A stretch of 64,000 bases of DNA from assembly GCF_014695975.1 (NCBI RefSeq), contig NZ_JACJPI010000074.1, positions 124,001 to 188,000 on the forward strand, in the 5' to 3' direction. The translations under genes and the position numbers were made by a program. Below the pieces are notes generated by a model. That model was not told the DNA's origin. It saw only the letters and a list, made by a program, of their open reading frames with translations, and made no database searches. Below are positions 52,396-61,025 of the stretch, piece by piece (position 1 is the first letter of the stretch; every line of letters begins with the position of its first letter). Origin of the DNA: Leptolyngbya sp. FACHB-321 (GTDB lineage: Bacteria; Cyanobacteriota; Cyanobacteriia; Leptolyngbyales; Leptolyngbyaceae).

Positions 52396-53712
52396 CTAAA
52401 CGGATGTCAATGTTGAGTCAGCATCTGTCCAATCAATTTCCAGATCATTGTCTACATTATTGAGTGCATCGTTGTGCTGGCTACTATATTGTTCGCCTGC
52501 ACCAATGTACTTTTCAACCAACATTAAAAGCTCACTTTCACCAAAGGGTTTTGTTAAGTAATCAGTTGCACCGACCATTTTGGCTTTCACGCGATCAATA
52601 AAGCCATCCTTGCCTGTCAGCATCACGATCGGAATTTGGCGAAATGCGGTGGACTTCCGCAGCATGGCGCAGATTTCATACCCGTCCAATTCAGGCATTG
52701 CAATATCGCAAAGAATCAAATCAGGCTTGAGCTGAAAGACAAGACTAAGTGCCTTCAACGGGTTGCCGATCGCTGTTGCTTCATAGCTATGTTGCCGCAA
52801 AATGTGCTCCACCGTTTCTCGTACCGTTACGCCATCGTCAATGCAAACAACTCTCAACGGTCTAGGTTCGGGCAGTCGTCCAAATTCTCTAGAACGCACG
52901 GGCTTGACACCGCTACCCGACTCATTTTCTTTGGTAGTACCATAAATAAGTTGAATTACACCCTTCTGTACATAAGGATAGATTGCCCGCGCTACGGTTA
53001 AACTATCGCGATTCAAATAACGTGCAATTTGACGAATCGACGTTTTACCGTCAGCATAGCGGTCTAAGGTTGCCAACGTGCGTTTAGACAGCGTGTCTTG
53101 AAGCATGGCAAGGTCTGCGATCACTGGGCATTGGTCGGGCGATTGAATATGGGGATGAAACTGCTTCCATTCCTGCACCTGCTTCATAATTTTTGCCAGT
53201 AGAGGTGTCATCTCTAGCGTGGTCAACTGTGGTGAAAGCGCTGGTCCCAACTCAAAGATGAACGAGCCTTGATGCAGGCTTAACAGGTCAAACAGCGTCT
53301 CATGCACCATGCTTTGAATAATGCTGCGACCCTGTGCTGGGGTTAGGATATGGTTTTCAAGCAGTGCCCATAAATAGCCGTACTCTGGTGCATTGGTGGT
53401 TGCGATCGACGGCACCACTAGACTACTCAGCGTCGCCTCTGCCCGATAGCGCCGAAGGTAATCTGACAGCCGCGATAAACTGGTGGCGCGATCAGCTGCA
53501 TAGACAATCTCTCCATTTAGGAAAAAAACAAACCAATACTGCTCTGCCAGTGCTTTTGACGCACGCACATCTTGCACATAAACCATGCCAGGGTTGCCCA
53601 TGCCGCTTGGTTGCGATGGATACGCTTCGACAAAAAGCTCACCCGTTCGCTGCCCCAACTCAATGAGTTGCAGAATGCTACGAATGTCAATTTCATTCAA
53701 CTTCCCCTGCAT
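52396..53712 (-). CDS. PatA/PilG-like response regulator (HmpA-like)
   Basis: The 438-residue protein starts with a PATAN/DUF4388 domain (MQGKLNEIDIRSILQLIELG, to about 170). A winged-helix-like middle (ALDRYADGKTSIRQIARYLN type, about 205-265) follows, and it ends with a receiver (about 285-405: VVCIDDG, LILCDIAMPELDG, MLTGKDG, TKPFGE). PatA/PixG/PilG proteins regulate type IV pilus extension or cell differentiation in cyanobacteria. It is the first gene of the operon, with 108 bases before the next gene. A GGAG precedes the ATG. Confidence 0.92.
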   Translation of the reverse strand: MQGKLNEIDIRSILQLIELGQRTGELFVEAYPSQPSGMGNPGMVYVQDVRASKALAEQYWFVFFLNGEIVYAADRATSLSRLSDYLRRYRAEATLSSLVVPSIATTNAPEYGYLWALLENHILTPAQGRSIIQSMVHETLFDLLSLHQGSFIFELGPALSPQLTTLEMTPLLAKIMKQVQEWKQFHPHIQSPDQCPVIADLAMLQDTLSKRTLATLDRYADGKTSIRQIARYLNRDSLTVARAIYPYVQKGVIQLIYGTTKENESGSGVKPVRSREFGRLPEPRPLRVVCIDDGVTVRETVEHILRQHSYEATAIGNPLKALSLVFQLKPDLILCDIAMPELDGYEICAMLRKSTAFRQIPIVMLTGKDGFIDRVKAKMVGATDYLTKPFGESELLMLVEKYIGAGEQYSSQHNDALNNVDNDLEIDWTDADSTLTSV

Positions 53713-54626
53713 GAAACTCCAGCCTTTTCCTCAAACGCTTGGAACTTGTTTCGATTCAGGCATCTTTTGCAGCAGTAGTCGCTTGGCAAAGAATCTCTGA
53801 TGTACCAGCCGCTGACTGGCTAAGACAACGGGCTGATACAACTTTTATACTCCCCCTTGATACCTTTATTGATCGAATCTCTCAGTTTTTCCAACTTATG
53901 GCTGTTGCAACTAGCGATCGCATAGGTCATCGCGTGACTGTCTATCTGCGTTAACATCGCGTAATAGGAGCACTCTTCGCTTTCCGTCGGCGTTAAGAAC
54001 AGAGATGTCTGAAGGTAGAGACTTACCGTTTCCTACGTTACAGTTCTTTACTGTTCGTACCTGGGGGGGAATTATGTGTAATACCTTAACCTGTCTGAAA
54101 AGCTGCTAGCTTTACGGATGGCAAAATGGCATACTCAGGGACTAGAGTGCTAATGGGTGCGATTGACGTTATCTTTGAAAGTACGTCTAAGAGAAAAATT
54201 GGTGCCTGGAAGGGGCGTCTAACCTGGAGTAGCAGGGTAAAGACTGACTAGTCTGTTGACAAAGATGGTCTGTCTTAGCTTTCAGCAGTGCTAGTCTGTG
54301 GTAGAGATACTTTGATGCAGGCATAATTCGTAGAACTACAATGCTGTAGTTCTTGATTTGAGCATTGCAGTCAACATCGTGCGTTATAAACTAGGTTGAA
54401 GACAAAGGTATACGGTAGCTGATGACGTTGATTAAACGTTGGCGCACTGGCATTAAGCAACTAGATTTGCACGATCGCGACTAGATATAAGGATTGTTCT
54501 GATAGGGTTGTCTGATTACACTAGGTTTAGTGGCTTTGGTCAGACTATCCCAAACTAGTCTATTGGACACCAGATTGCTTAAGTGGCGATCGAGATTGGG
54601 CACAGACACAGAAGAGGATTATCAGC
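53713..54626. other. Long divergent gap between hmpA-like and hmpF
   Basis: 914 bases without a supported gene. It must hold promoters for both the chemotaxis operon and hmpF. Features seen: a run of seven G followed by AATTATG at 54063-54076; TTGACA at about 54257; a perfect 9-bp hairpin at 54332-54353; and two tiny frames (32 codons from 54153, 20 codons from 54421) without convincing ribosome sites. The length leaves room for a small RNA or a long 5' leader. Confidence 0.5.
54332..54353 (+). other. Hairpin in the hmpF upstream region
   Basis: A perfect inverted repeat AGAACTACA / TGTAGTTCT with a 4-base loop (ATGC), followed by TGATTTG. It could be an attenuator, a small-RNA terminator or a protein-binding palindrome about 275 bases before hmpF. 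Confidence 0.6.
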
Positions 54627-56384
54627 GTGCTGTATCTTGCAGAAGTACAAAAAAAGAGCGGTGGCTTGCTGGGTGGCGGCAAGGCAGAGTTGAAGCTGCT
54701 TGCTTGCCAGCGGTCTGAACAAAGCTGGAGTGCAGTAACTAGTGAAGAAGTCGTTGGTTGCGATGAGGCAAACAACTACAACGGTGGCGCTCTAGTACTG
54801 GTTGACCTTACAGCCAATAAGCAAGTGCAGCGTGTCCAGGAAGCCGGACGGCAACTGGTTAGCATTCTCCAGAACTTTTCGCGACTGCAAGAAAAGTTTA
54901 AGACACAAGAAGAAGAGATTGAACAATGGAAGCAGTCTCTGACGTATCAGAGTCAGGAACTCAATCGTCGGGAAATGGAGATGGAAACCCGACGTGAGCA
55001 ACTCCAGCAGATGGAGGACGACTTTGAACAGCTAGAGCAGCAGCGTCAGGAGTTTGAAACCCTACGTGATGAAGTGAACCAGCAGCGCGATGAATTTGAG
55101 CGCAACCGTCAGGAGTTAGAAGGAGCTTGGAATCATCTGCGTGGCGAGATGAGTCGTCTAGAAGAGCGGCAGGCAGAGTTTCAGCAGACTGCCTTTCTCG
55201 ACGATGAGCAGGCACGCATTATTCAAGACTTGCTGAATCGGTTGGCAGGTGCAGTACCCTCTACAGATGTGGTACGAGACCAACTGAATGCTTCGGTAGA
55301 AATTTTGGTGCAGCAGCAAAACACGCTCAATCAGCAGTGGCAGAATTTGGAGCAACAGCGATCCACCGCGCAGCAGTTGCAAGACGAAGCCGATCGCCAA
55401 ACTCAAGACATTCACCAGCGCTGGCACGAGTGGAACCAGGCGCAAGAGTCGCTAGAACAAGGGCGGGCAGAACTGAAGGTACAACAAACGTCGCTCAACG
55501 TGCGGCAAGAGTATGCCCGGATGCTAGGTATACAAATCCAAAACCAAGAGGATCTACATCAGCAGCTTTACGGCTTGGCAGACAGCTCTGATAAGGTCAA
55601 GATTGGGCAAAAAGTGGATGTTGAAGCCCTTGAGAAGCTGCCGATCGACGAACTGCAAAAGGTCGTCAGCGATCTAGAGCGCGATTTGCAGAAGCTCTCT
55701 CAGTTTGTGGAAAGCCAAGAAGAGGAACTGCGTTACAAGCAGCAGGAAATTAACGACCTACAAGCAAAGATCCAGGCAGCCAATGAGTATGATCGTCTTA
55801 ACTTGGAAAACGAACTGGCAGATGAGCAAGACGGCTACCAGATGCTCAACGAAACTCTGGTTGGTCAGCGCCGTAACCTGCGAGAACGCGATGGTCTGTT
55901 GAGCCAGCACCGCACTGTGCTGTTACGTCGTCAGGGCAATACTGATTCAGCGATACAAGAAAACGATATCGATCTGGGACCCATTCTGAGCCAAATTGAA
56001 GCCCAACGGCAGCAGCAAGTCGAAGAACTGCAAAAGCTGGAGAGCCAAATCGAACAAATGCGCGGCGCGATCGATCAGGCACAGGGCATGGTCAATACAC
56101 AAGCAACGGAACAAGAAAACAAGCGCAACGAACTCAAACAGTTAGAACAAGCCCTGCTCGATCGCCGTTCTGCCGCCGCTGAAACCTGGGGGCGCGTGAA
56201 CCTCTATCAGGAAATGCTTCAGCCGATTCAGGATAATGTAGACAGTTTGCGGCAACGGCTTGACGGTATTTCAGGCACAATCACTCAGTTTCAGGAAACA
56301 GGAGAACATCAAGGGCAGGCGATCGCCGAAATGCGCCAAATCCTCGCCAACCTTACCAGCACGCCAGAACTCGCTGCATCTTAA
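54627..56384 (+). CDS. hmpF: Pilus motility taxis protein HmpF
   Basis: A 585-residue coiled-coil protein matching HmpF of filamentous cyanobacteria. HmpF accumulates dynamically at the leading pole and is needed for type IV pilus gliding. The globular N-terminus (MLYLAEVQKKSGGLLGGGKA, LLACQRSEQSWSAV, NYNGGALVLVDL) is the family signature. Residues about 80-560 are nearly continuous Gln/Glu-rich coiled coil, broken near 195-215 by QARIIQDLLNRLAGAVPSTD. The GTG start has AGAGGA about 10 bases upstream. Its position opposite the pilG-L operon supports a common motility role. Confidence 0.92.
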   Translation: MLYLAEVQKKSGGLLGGGKAELKLLACQRSEQSWSAVTSEEVVGCDEANNYNGGALVLVDLTANKQVQRVQEAGRQLVSILQNFSRLQEKFKTQEEEIEQWKQSLTYQSQELNRREMEMETRREQLQQMEDDFEQLEQQRQEFETLRDEVNQQRDEFERNRQELEGAWNHLRGEMSRLEERQAEFQQTAFLDDEQARIIQDLLNRLAGAVPSTDVVRDQLNASVEILVQQQNTLNQQWQNLEQQRSTAQQLQDEADRQTQDIHQRWHEWNQAQESLEQGRAELKVQQTSLNVRQEYARMLGIQIQNQEDLHQQLYGLADSSDKVKIGQKVDVEALEKLPIDELQKVVSDLERDLQKLSQFVESQEEELRYKQQEINDLQAKIQAANEYDRLNLENELADEQDGYQMLNETLVGQRRNLRERDGLLSQHRTVLLRRQGNTDSAIQENDIDLGPILSQIEAQRQQQVEELQKLESQIEQMRGAIDQAQGMVNTQATEQENKRNELKQLEQALLDRRSAAAETWGRVNLYQEMLQPIQDNVDSLRQRLDGISGTITQFQETGEHQGQAIAEMRQILANLTSTPELAAS

Positions 56385-56432
56385 GAACTAACTTTGGGTA
56401 GTAAACTACTTTGATCTTGGTTATGCGTTTCT

Positions 56433-57473
56433 TCAGCCGCAACTGTCATTGTAGTGCTTGAGCCAGATCCAGTTAGCTTCGACGTGAGCGATCGCACCGC
56501 CTGGAAAGGGATCGGTTTGTGATCGATTCGGTGCTGTAATTAAGCTCACCAGTTTCTCGATGTGGTCAAAGTTGGGAGCGGAGGGTAAGGCTTGCTGGAG
56601 AAATTGACGGGCAGTGCGGCGTTGGAGTGCAAGGGGAGCGTGTTTTAGAAGAGAGCGATCGAGTCCTGGGCGAGCAGGATGTTGTGCCTGCTGAAGTAAC
56701 GCTGCTGCTTGTGCTTCAAGGTACTCTACGTCTGCCTGGAGTAGTTCTGCTGTTTGGGACAAAGCATATTCTACTTGTGGATTGAAGTGATGCAAGGAAG
56801 GCAAGAGTTCTTGACGAATGCGGTTACGGGCATAGGTCAGGTCGTCGTTCGTTGTGTCGTCCCAAACTTGTAACTGAGCATCATGGCAAAACTGCCCTGT
56901 TGCAGCACGAGTCATGCTTAAAAGGGGGCGCACTAACTGAATAGCAGGGGTGAGGAGACGTTTCCAGACAAGCGCTTGCAAGCCATCAGCGCCACTACCG
57001 CGCATCAGGTTGTAGAGGAGGGTTTCTGCACGATCGCTGGCAGTATGTCCTGTCGCAATGCAGGAATAGTCGTGCTGTTGGGCAATCGTTGTCAAAGCTT
57101 CATAGCGCCACTGCCGTGCCGTTGCCTCGCTGATCGTGCTGCTTTCAGCAGTCTGTTGGTAGTAAGGGATTTGCCAGTTGCACGCAAGTTGACTCACATA
57201 AACAGCGTTTGCATCAGAGTCTAACCGCCAGCGATGGTTACAGTGAGCGATCGCCAAATGCCATCCCCATTTAGGTTGCAGGTCTAAGAGCAGTTTGACC
57301 AGACAAAGCGAATCTTGACCACCCGAAACGGCAACTAGCACACGTTGTTTCTGTACTAACAATTGCCGTTCTTTTAGCGTTCGATGCAGGTGTGCATGCA
57401 GGGGTATCCAACCCTGATTAGAAGAGCCTTGCGAATGCCGAGCATTAGAGCGATCGAAGGCTGCCTCTGGCAT
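56433..57473 (-). CDS. tilS: tRNA(Ile)-lysidine synthase
   Basis: TilS attaches lysine to C34 of the AUA-reading tRNA-Ile using ATP. The 346-residue protein has the PP-loop SGGQDSLCLVK (about residue 49), IAHCNHRWR, and GHTASDRAETLLYNLMRGSGADG, all TilS hallmarks. It is of the shorter cyanobacterial type. Its ATG overlaps the stop of the KGK-domain gene (TAATG), so translation is coupled. Confidence 0.95.
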   Translation of the reverse strand: MPEAAFDRSNARHSQGSSNQGWIPLHAHLHRTLKERQLLVQKQRVLVAVSGGQDSLCLVKLLLDLQPKWGWHLAIAHCNHRWRLDSDANAVYVSQLACNWQIPYYQQTAESSTISEATARQWRYEALTTIAQQHDYSCIATGHTASDRAETLLYNLMRGSGADGLQALVWKRLLTPAIQLVRPLLSMTRAATGQFCHDAQLQVWDDTTNDDLTYARNRIRQELLPSLHHFNPQVEYALSQTAELLQADVEYLEAQAAALLQQAQHPARPGLDRSLLKHAPLALQRRTARQFLQQALPSAPNFDHIEKLVSLITAPNRSQTDPFPGGAIAHVEANWIWLKHYNDSCG

Positions 57474-57838
57474 TAGTAATCGTCATCAATATCGTTATAA
57501 ACATCATCAAATTTGGGGTCTGGCTTCTCAGGGCGGCGTGTTCGTTCACGAGGCACATCTAGCATTTTAGGTTTGCTGGCGTCTGGGACAAACTCTAGAC
57601 GAATGCGAACCCGACCACGCTGCCAGCCTTGAGTGCCAAAGCGGAGCGCTTCGCAGGGTAAACCCTCACCAAACCAGCCTTCGTTATCGTCAGACCAGTC
57701 AGTTTCGCGATCGCTAATAGCCTGAGCCAGGGCATCAATAAATTCGCCCACTTTAAATGTGGGATTCACCATCAATACCCGACCTACGTTGATAAACAGC
57801 ACCTCGTCATTATTCAGCGGTTCAAATTGGTTATCCAT
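57473..57838 (-). CDS. KGK-domain protein
   Basis: This acidic 121-residue protein matches the cyanobacterial KGK family: VLFINVGRVLMVNPTFKVGEFIDALA, then EALRFGTQGWQRGRVRIRLEF, where the name-giving Lys-Gly-Lys is here Arg-Gly-Arg. The tail is disordered and very acidic (DDVYNDIDDDY). Function is unknown. It overlaps tilS by one base and is probably cotranscribed with it. Confidence 0.85.
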   Translation of the reverse strand: MDNQFEPLNNDEVLFINVGRVLMVNPTFKVGEFIDALAQAISDRETDWSDDNEGWFGEGLPCEALRFGTQGWQRGRVRIRLEFVPDASKPKMLDVPRERTRRPEKPDPKFDDVYNDIDDDY

Positions 57839-57985
57839 CGTCTACTGTTAAACGTCAATTACAGGGAGTGAGGTGAGAGGAAATGAGAACGTAGTTTTGA
57901 GCTTTGAGCTGAACGCTAGGAGTGCATTGACTCTAATCACCCTTTTAGCTTTTATCCCTCATCTTGTATCTCTCATCCTTCCCAC

Positions 57986-59017
57986 TTAAAGAAACCACCC
58001 ATAGCTATGAAGTCCCTTGCCCAACAAATTTACACCCAGGTAGCAAACCCAGACGACTACGAACCCAACGGTTGCTAAAAGGGCTGGACGACGACCTTGC
58101 CAACCTTTGGTAATGCGAGAGTGCAGGTAAGCGGCAAAGACCAGCCAGGTGATGAGTGCCCAAGTTTCTTTAGGGTCCCAACTCCAGTAAGAACCCCATG
58201 CTTCGTTTGCCCAAACACCACCAGCAATAATACCGATCGTCAGTAGCGGAAAGCCTAGCCCAATAATGCGATAGCTAATATTGTCTAGCGTATCGGCAAG
58301 ACTCAGGCGTTGGGGTGAGAGCGGCATTGCAACAGGGGCTACAGTCGGAGCATTGAGTACTGCCGTAGCGGTGCTACCATTTAGCTCTGTTTGCGGATTC
58401 GTTGATGTGCTGGAAAGCGCTGTTGCAGGTATCACCAGTTCGCCGTCACGTCGCAGTTGATACGTACGATCGCGATACGCCCCTGTACCCACTGAACTGC
58501 CACGTAGCTCAATTTTTTGACCCCGTGTAACCACTAAAAAGGCGATCGACAGCAGCGATCCCACCATGAGCGTGGCGTAACTCAACATCATCACGCTAAC
58601 GTGCATCATTAGCCAATTGGATTTCAACGCAGGCACCAGAGGCGCAGAGGCTTGCATATCCTTCGGTAGCGTCAGTGCTGCAAAAGCAGTGATGCCTGTT
58701 GCAACTGGAGCCGTTACTACACCAACAAGGCGGCTGTCGCTCATGTTCTCGGCAACCAAATGAATGGCGGTGATGCCCCATGTGAGAAAAAAGAGCGACT
58801 CATACAAGTTGCTGAGGGGAAAGTAGCCAGCTTCTAGCCAGCGTGCGCCCAAAAGAGCAGCGATACAGAGGTTGGCGATCGCCATGCCCGTTGTGCCTAA
58901 CAGCGACAGGTAGGGTACACGAGGAAAGGCTGCCCCAACCCAATACACCAGCGCTGTCGCAAACAGAATTGCAAAGGACGCATTATCAAAAATAGTTTGC
59001 AGTCTAACCAAATCCAT
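57986..59017 (-). CDS. ccsA: Cytochrome c maturation protein CcsA/CcsB type
   Basis: This 343-residue, roughly eight-span membrane protein belongs to system II cytochrome c biogenesis. It is called CcsA in chloroplasts and CcsB in some bacterial family names. It carries the tryptophan-rich heme-handling motif [18 protein letters not shown] on the lumenal side, plus conserved histidines ([17 protein letters not shown]). It works with Ccs1/ResB to deliver heme to apocytochromes f and c6. Residues about 175-235 are a variable linker. It stands alone on the minus strand. Confidence 0.92.
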   Translation of the reverse strand: MDLVRLQTIFDNASFAILFATALVYWVGAAFPRVPYLSLLGTTGMAIANLCIAALLGARWLEAGYFPLSNLYESLFFLTWGITAIHLVAENMSDSRLVGVVTAPVATGITAFAALTLPKDMQASAPLVPALKSNWLMMHVSVMMLSYATLMVGSLLSIAFLVVTRGQKIELRGSSVGTGAYRDRTYQLRRDGELVIPATALSSTSTNPQTELNGSTATAVLNAPTVAPVAMPLSPQRLSLADTLDNISYRIIGLGFPLLTIGIIAGGVWANEAWGSYWSWDPKETWALITWLVFAAYLHSRITKGWQGRRPALLATVGFVVVWVCYLGVNLLGKGLHSYGWFL

Positions 59018-59093
59018 GCCGTATTTTTCTCCAGGCTTTGAACCAATGCCCTTTCTCTATCCTACGATTCTTGAGAATAGTTAGGAAGTTTTG

Positions 59094-60848
59094 TTAGGGG
59101 GATGGAACAGCACCAGGAAGCTCGAGCGCTGGGCTATTAGTTGGCGATGGAGTATTAGCAGGCACTGTAGGGCTAGGCAGAGGGGCAGGTTTGCCAGCCT
59201 TTTGCAACAACACGGTGACATCGTAGCGCGTGGTGCGAGCGTCGCTAATACCTGCTGTGACACCGATCGAGCGAATAGCATCAAGCAGATTTTGATTGCC
59301 AAGCGGCAGTTGCGGTAGCGGTAGGTTCTTCGCTTTGTAGGCATCCACATTCACGAAGAAATTGCCGTTGTTAGGAGTGGGACCAGATGGGACACTGGTT
59401 TTAAAGGCTTGACTATCGGCTAGCGAGGCAGAGGGTTTCGGCAAGATTTCGTTCACCACTGAAACGGTTGGCGAACCAAGCGCAATAAACGCCACATTGT
59501 CGGTCAGCCAACCGTGGGAGGCAGTAAACCCAAGTGCTGGCAACGACCAGTTAGTAAGGGGTTGATCGCCTGCCTTAGCCGCTTCAACCTTGAACTTATA
59601 CTTCTCTGCCATTGTCTGGTCTAGCTGTTTGAATGTGGCTTCCGTTGCTCGTCGATCGTTCGACTGCACCATAAACAAGAGGTTGAACGGTAAACCAGCG
59701 GGACTACCATCGGGTGTCGCAACCAGTGCTAGTGAAAATTCACCCTGCATCCACGTCAGAAAGTCCTGCTCTAGATCCAGGTTAACGGTTGATTTCAAAG
59801 CGTTTGGCAACCAATCTGGTGACGCGGGTACTGCAAGGTTAATGGCTGTTGCGCCCTGGCTGTAATTCTGCCAGAACTGCCTCAAGTTGCCGCCTGATGC
59901 CATCAAGAGCGTGCTGGCTGGCAGACGACCCGGCATACTTTTGCCCTTGTTCTCCACTTGAAAGGTTTTTTGGCTATCGGGCTTGTACCAGGTTACACCT
60001 TTAAACTGAACGCCCTCGGTCTCCAAGCTTAACGTCGCTGCCACACCTTGCGTCTGTGTCTGTGCCAGGTTCGGTGGTGCTGCCTTGCCTGTATTGGCTG
60101 CCGTAAAGGCAGTAGCGGCTGGAAAGTTGAGGTAAAGCTTACCAAACGTTTGTGCTGTCTGGATCTTACTAACCGCTTGGGCATAGCCTGGAGTTGCCTT
60201 CAGCGCTGCTTGCCCTTGTTCACCTTTATAGGTATCGATCGCTCGATCCATTGCTTTGGGATCGGTGGTGACCACCAGTAATCTGCCGTCAAACACCGTT
60301 GCCGAAATATTCTCTGCCTTGCCCTGCGTCTCTTTAATCTGGAAACCTTTGTAGGTGCGGTCTACTAGCTTGCCTGCCTGGGGTCTCGGCTGCTCCAAAA
60401 GCTGCTTTGCCTGTAGCGGGTTTTGAATCGGCAGTACCACGATCGCTAAAGGCTTAGGAGCCGCAGGTGCAGGGGTATTTGGCGCAGCGGCAAGGGGCTG
60501 TGGTGACAACAAGGCAATGCTTGCTTCTTTGCCAATCCAGGGTTGAATATCTTTTGCATAATCGTAGCCATTGGCAGTCAAGAGTCGATCGCGCAGTTGC
60601 GCCAGGTTCTTGTCAAAGGCTGCCTGACTTTGAGGTGTACCAAACTCGCGCAGTTGTTGCCATTGCCCAGGGTCAGTCGAGACCGAGAGCGTCATCAGTG
60701 CATCTTGCGGAATCACTTCAGCACCGATCGGCAGGTCTCCTGGGCCGCCCCGCTGATTTAGAAACCAGTAGGCAGTAGCACCTCCACCCACTAACAGTAC
60801 AGCAGCACCTACGGGCAATAATAGGGACGGCTTTTTTTTCTTAGTCAT
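59094..60848 (-). CDS. DUF3352-type secreted/anchored protein
   Basis: A 584-residue protein with an N-terminal span (LLPVGAAVLLVGGGATAYWF) that anchors or exports it. The body matches the cyanobacterial DUF3352 pattern: GAEVIPQDALMTLSVSTDPG, GYDYAKDIQPWIGKEASIAL, LLMASGGNLRQFWQNY, DFLTWMQGEFSLALV. It ends with a Pro/Thr/Ser-rich tail. Enzymatic function is unknown. It lies between ccsA and the LptD-like gene on the same strand but with gaps of 76 and 177 bases, so operon membership is uncertain. Confidence 0.82.
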   Translation of the reverse strand: MTKKKKPSLLLPVGAAVLLVGGGATAYWFLNQRGGPGDLPIGAEVIPQDALMTLSVSTDPGQWQQLREFGTPQSQAAFDKNLAQLRDRLLTANGYDYAKDIQPWIGKEASIALLSPQPLAAAPNTPAPAAPKPLAIVVLPIQNPLQAKQLLEQPRPQAGKLVDRTYKGFQIKETQGKAENISATVFDGRLLVVTTDPKAMDRAIDTYKGEQGQAALKATPGYAQAVSKIQTAQTFGKLYLNFPAATAFTAANTGKAAPPNLAQTQTQGVAATLSLETEGVQFKGVTWYKPDSQKTFQVENKGKSMPGRLPASTLLMASGGNLRQFWQNYSQGATAINLAVPASPDWLPNALKSTVNLDLEQDFLTWMQGEFSLALVATPDGSPAGLPFNLLFMVQSNDRRATEATFKQLDQTMAEKYKFKVEAAKAGDQPLTNWSLPALGFTASHGWLTDNVAFIALGSPTVSVVNEILPKPSASLADSQAFKTSVPSGPTPNNGNFFVNVDAYKAKNLPLPQLPLGNQNLLDAIRSIGVTAGISDARTTRYDVTVLLQKAGKPAPLPSPTVPANTPSPTNSPALELPGAVPSP

Positions 60849-61025
60849 GGGGGAGGGCTTTCCTATCTAGACAGCGCGAGCAATGCCCCTGCCACTTTAG
60901 CAAACCTGACACGCAACCGGGGAAGAAGATGACATGAAAGTTAGAGCGGCAAGAATAAAGAAGTAATGGACTAGATTCTGTAGAAGTGACAAACGCTCAA
61001 AGGAATACTTGCTTAACGCTTTCTT

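Noticed and set aside
54153-54251. 32-codon frame upstream of hmpF
   Set aside because: Short, weak ribosome site and no recognisable pattern; kept only as a remark on the gap.
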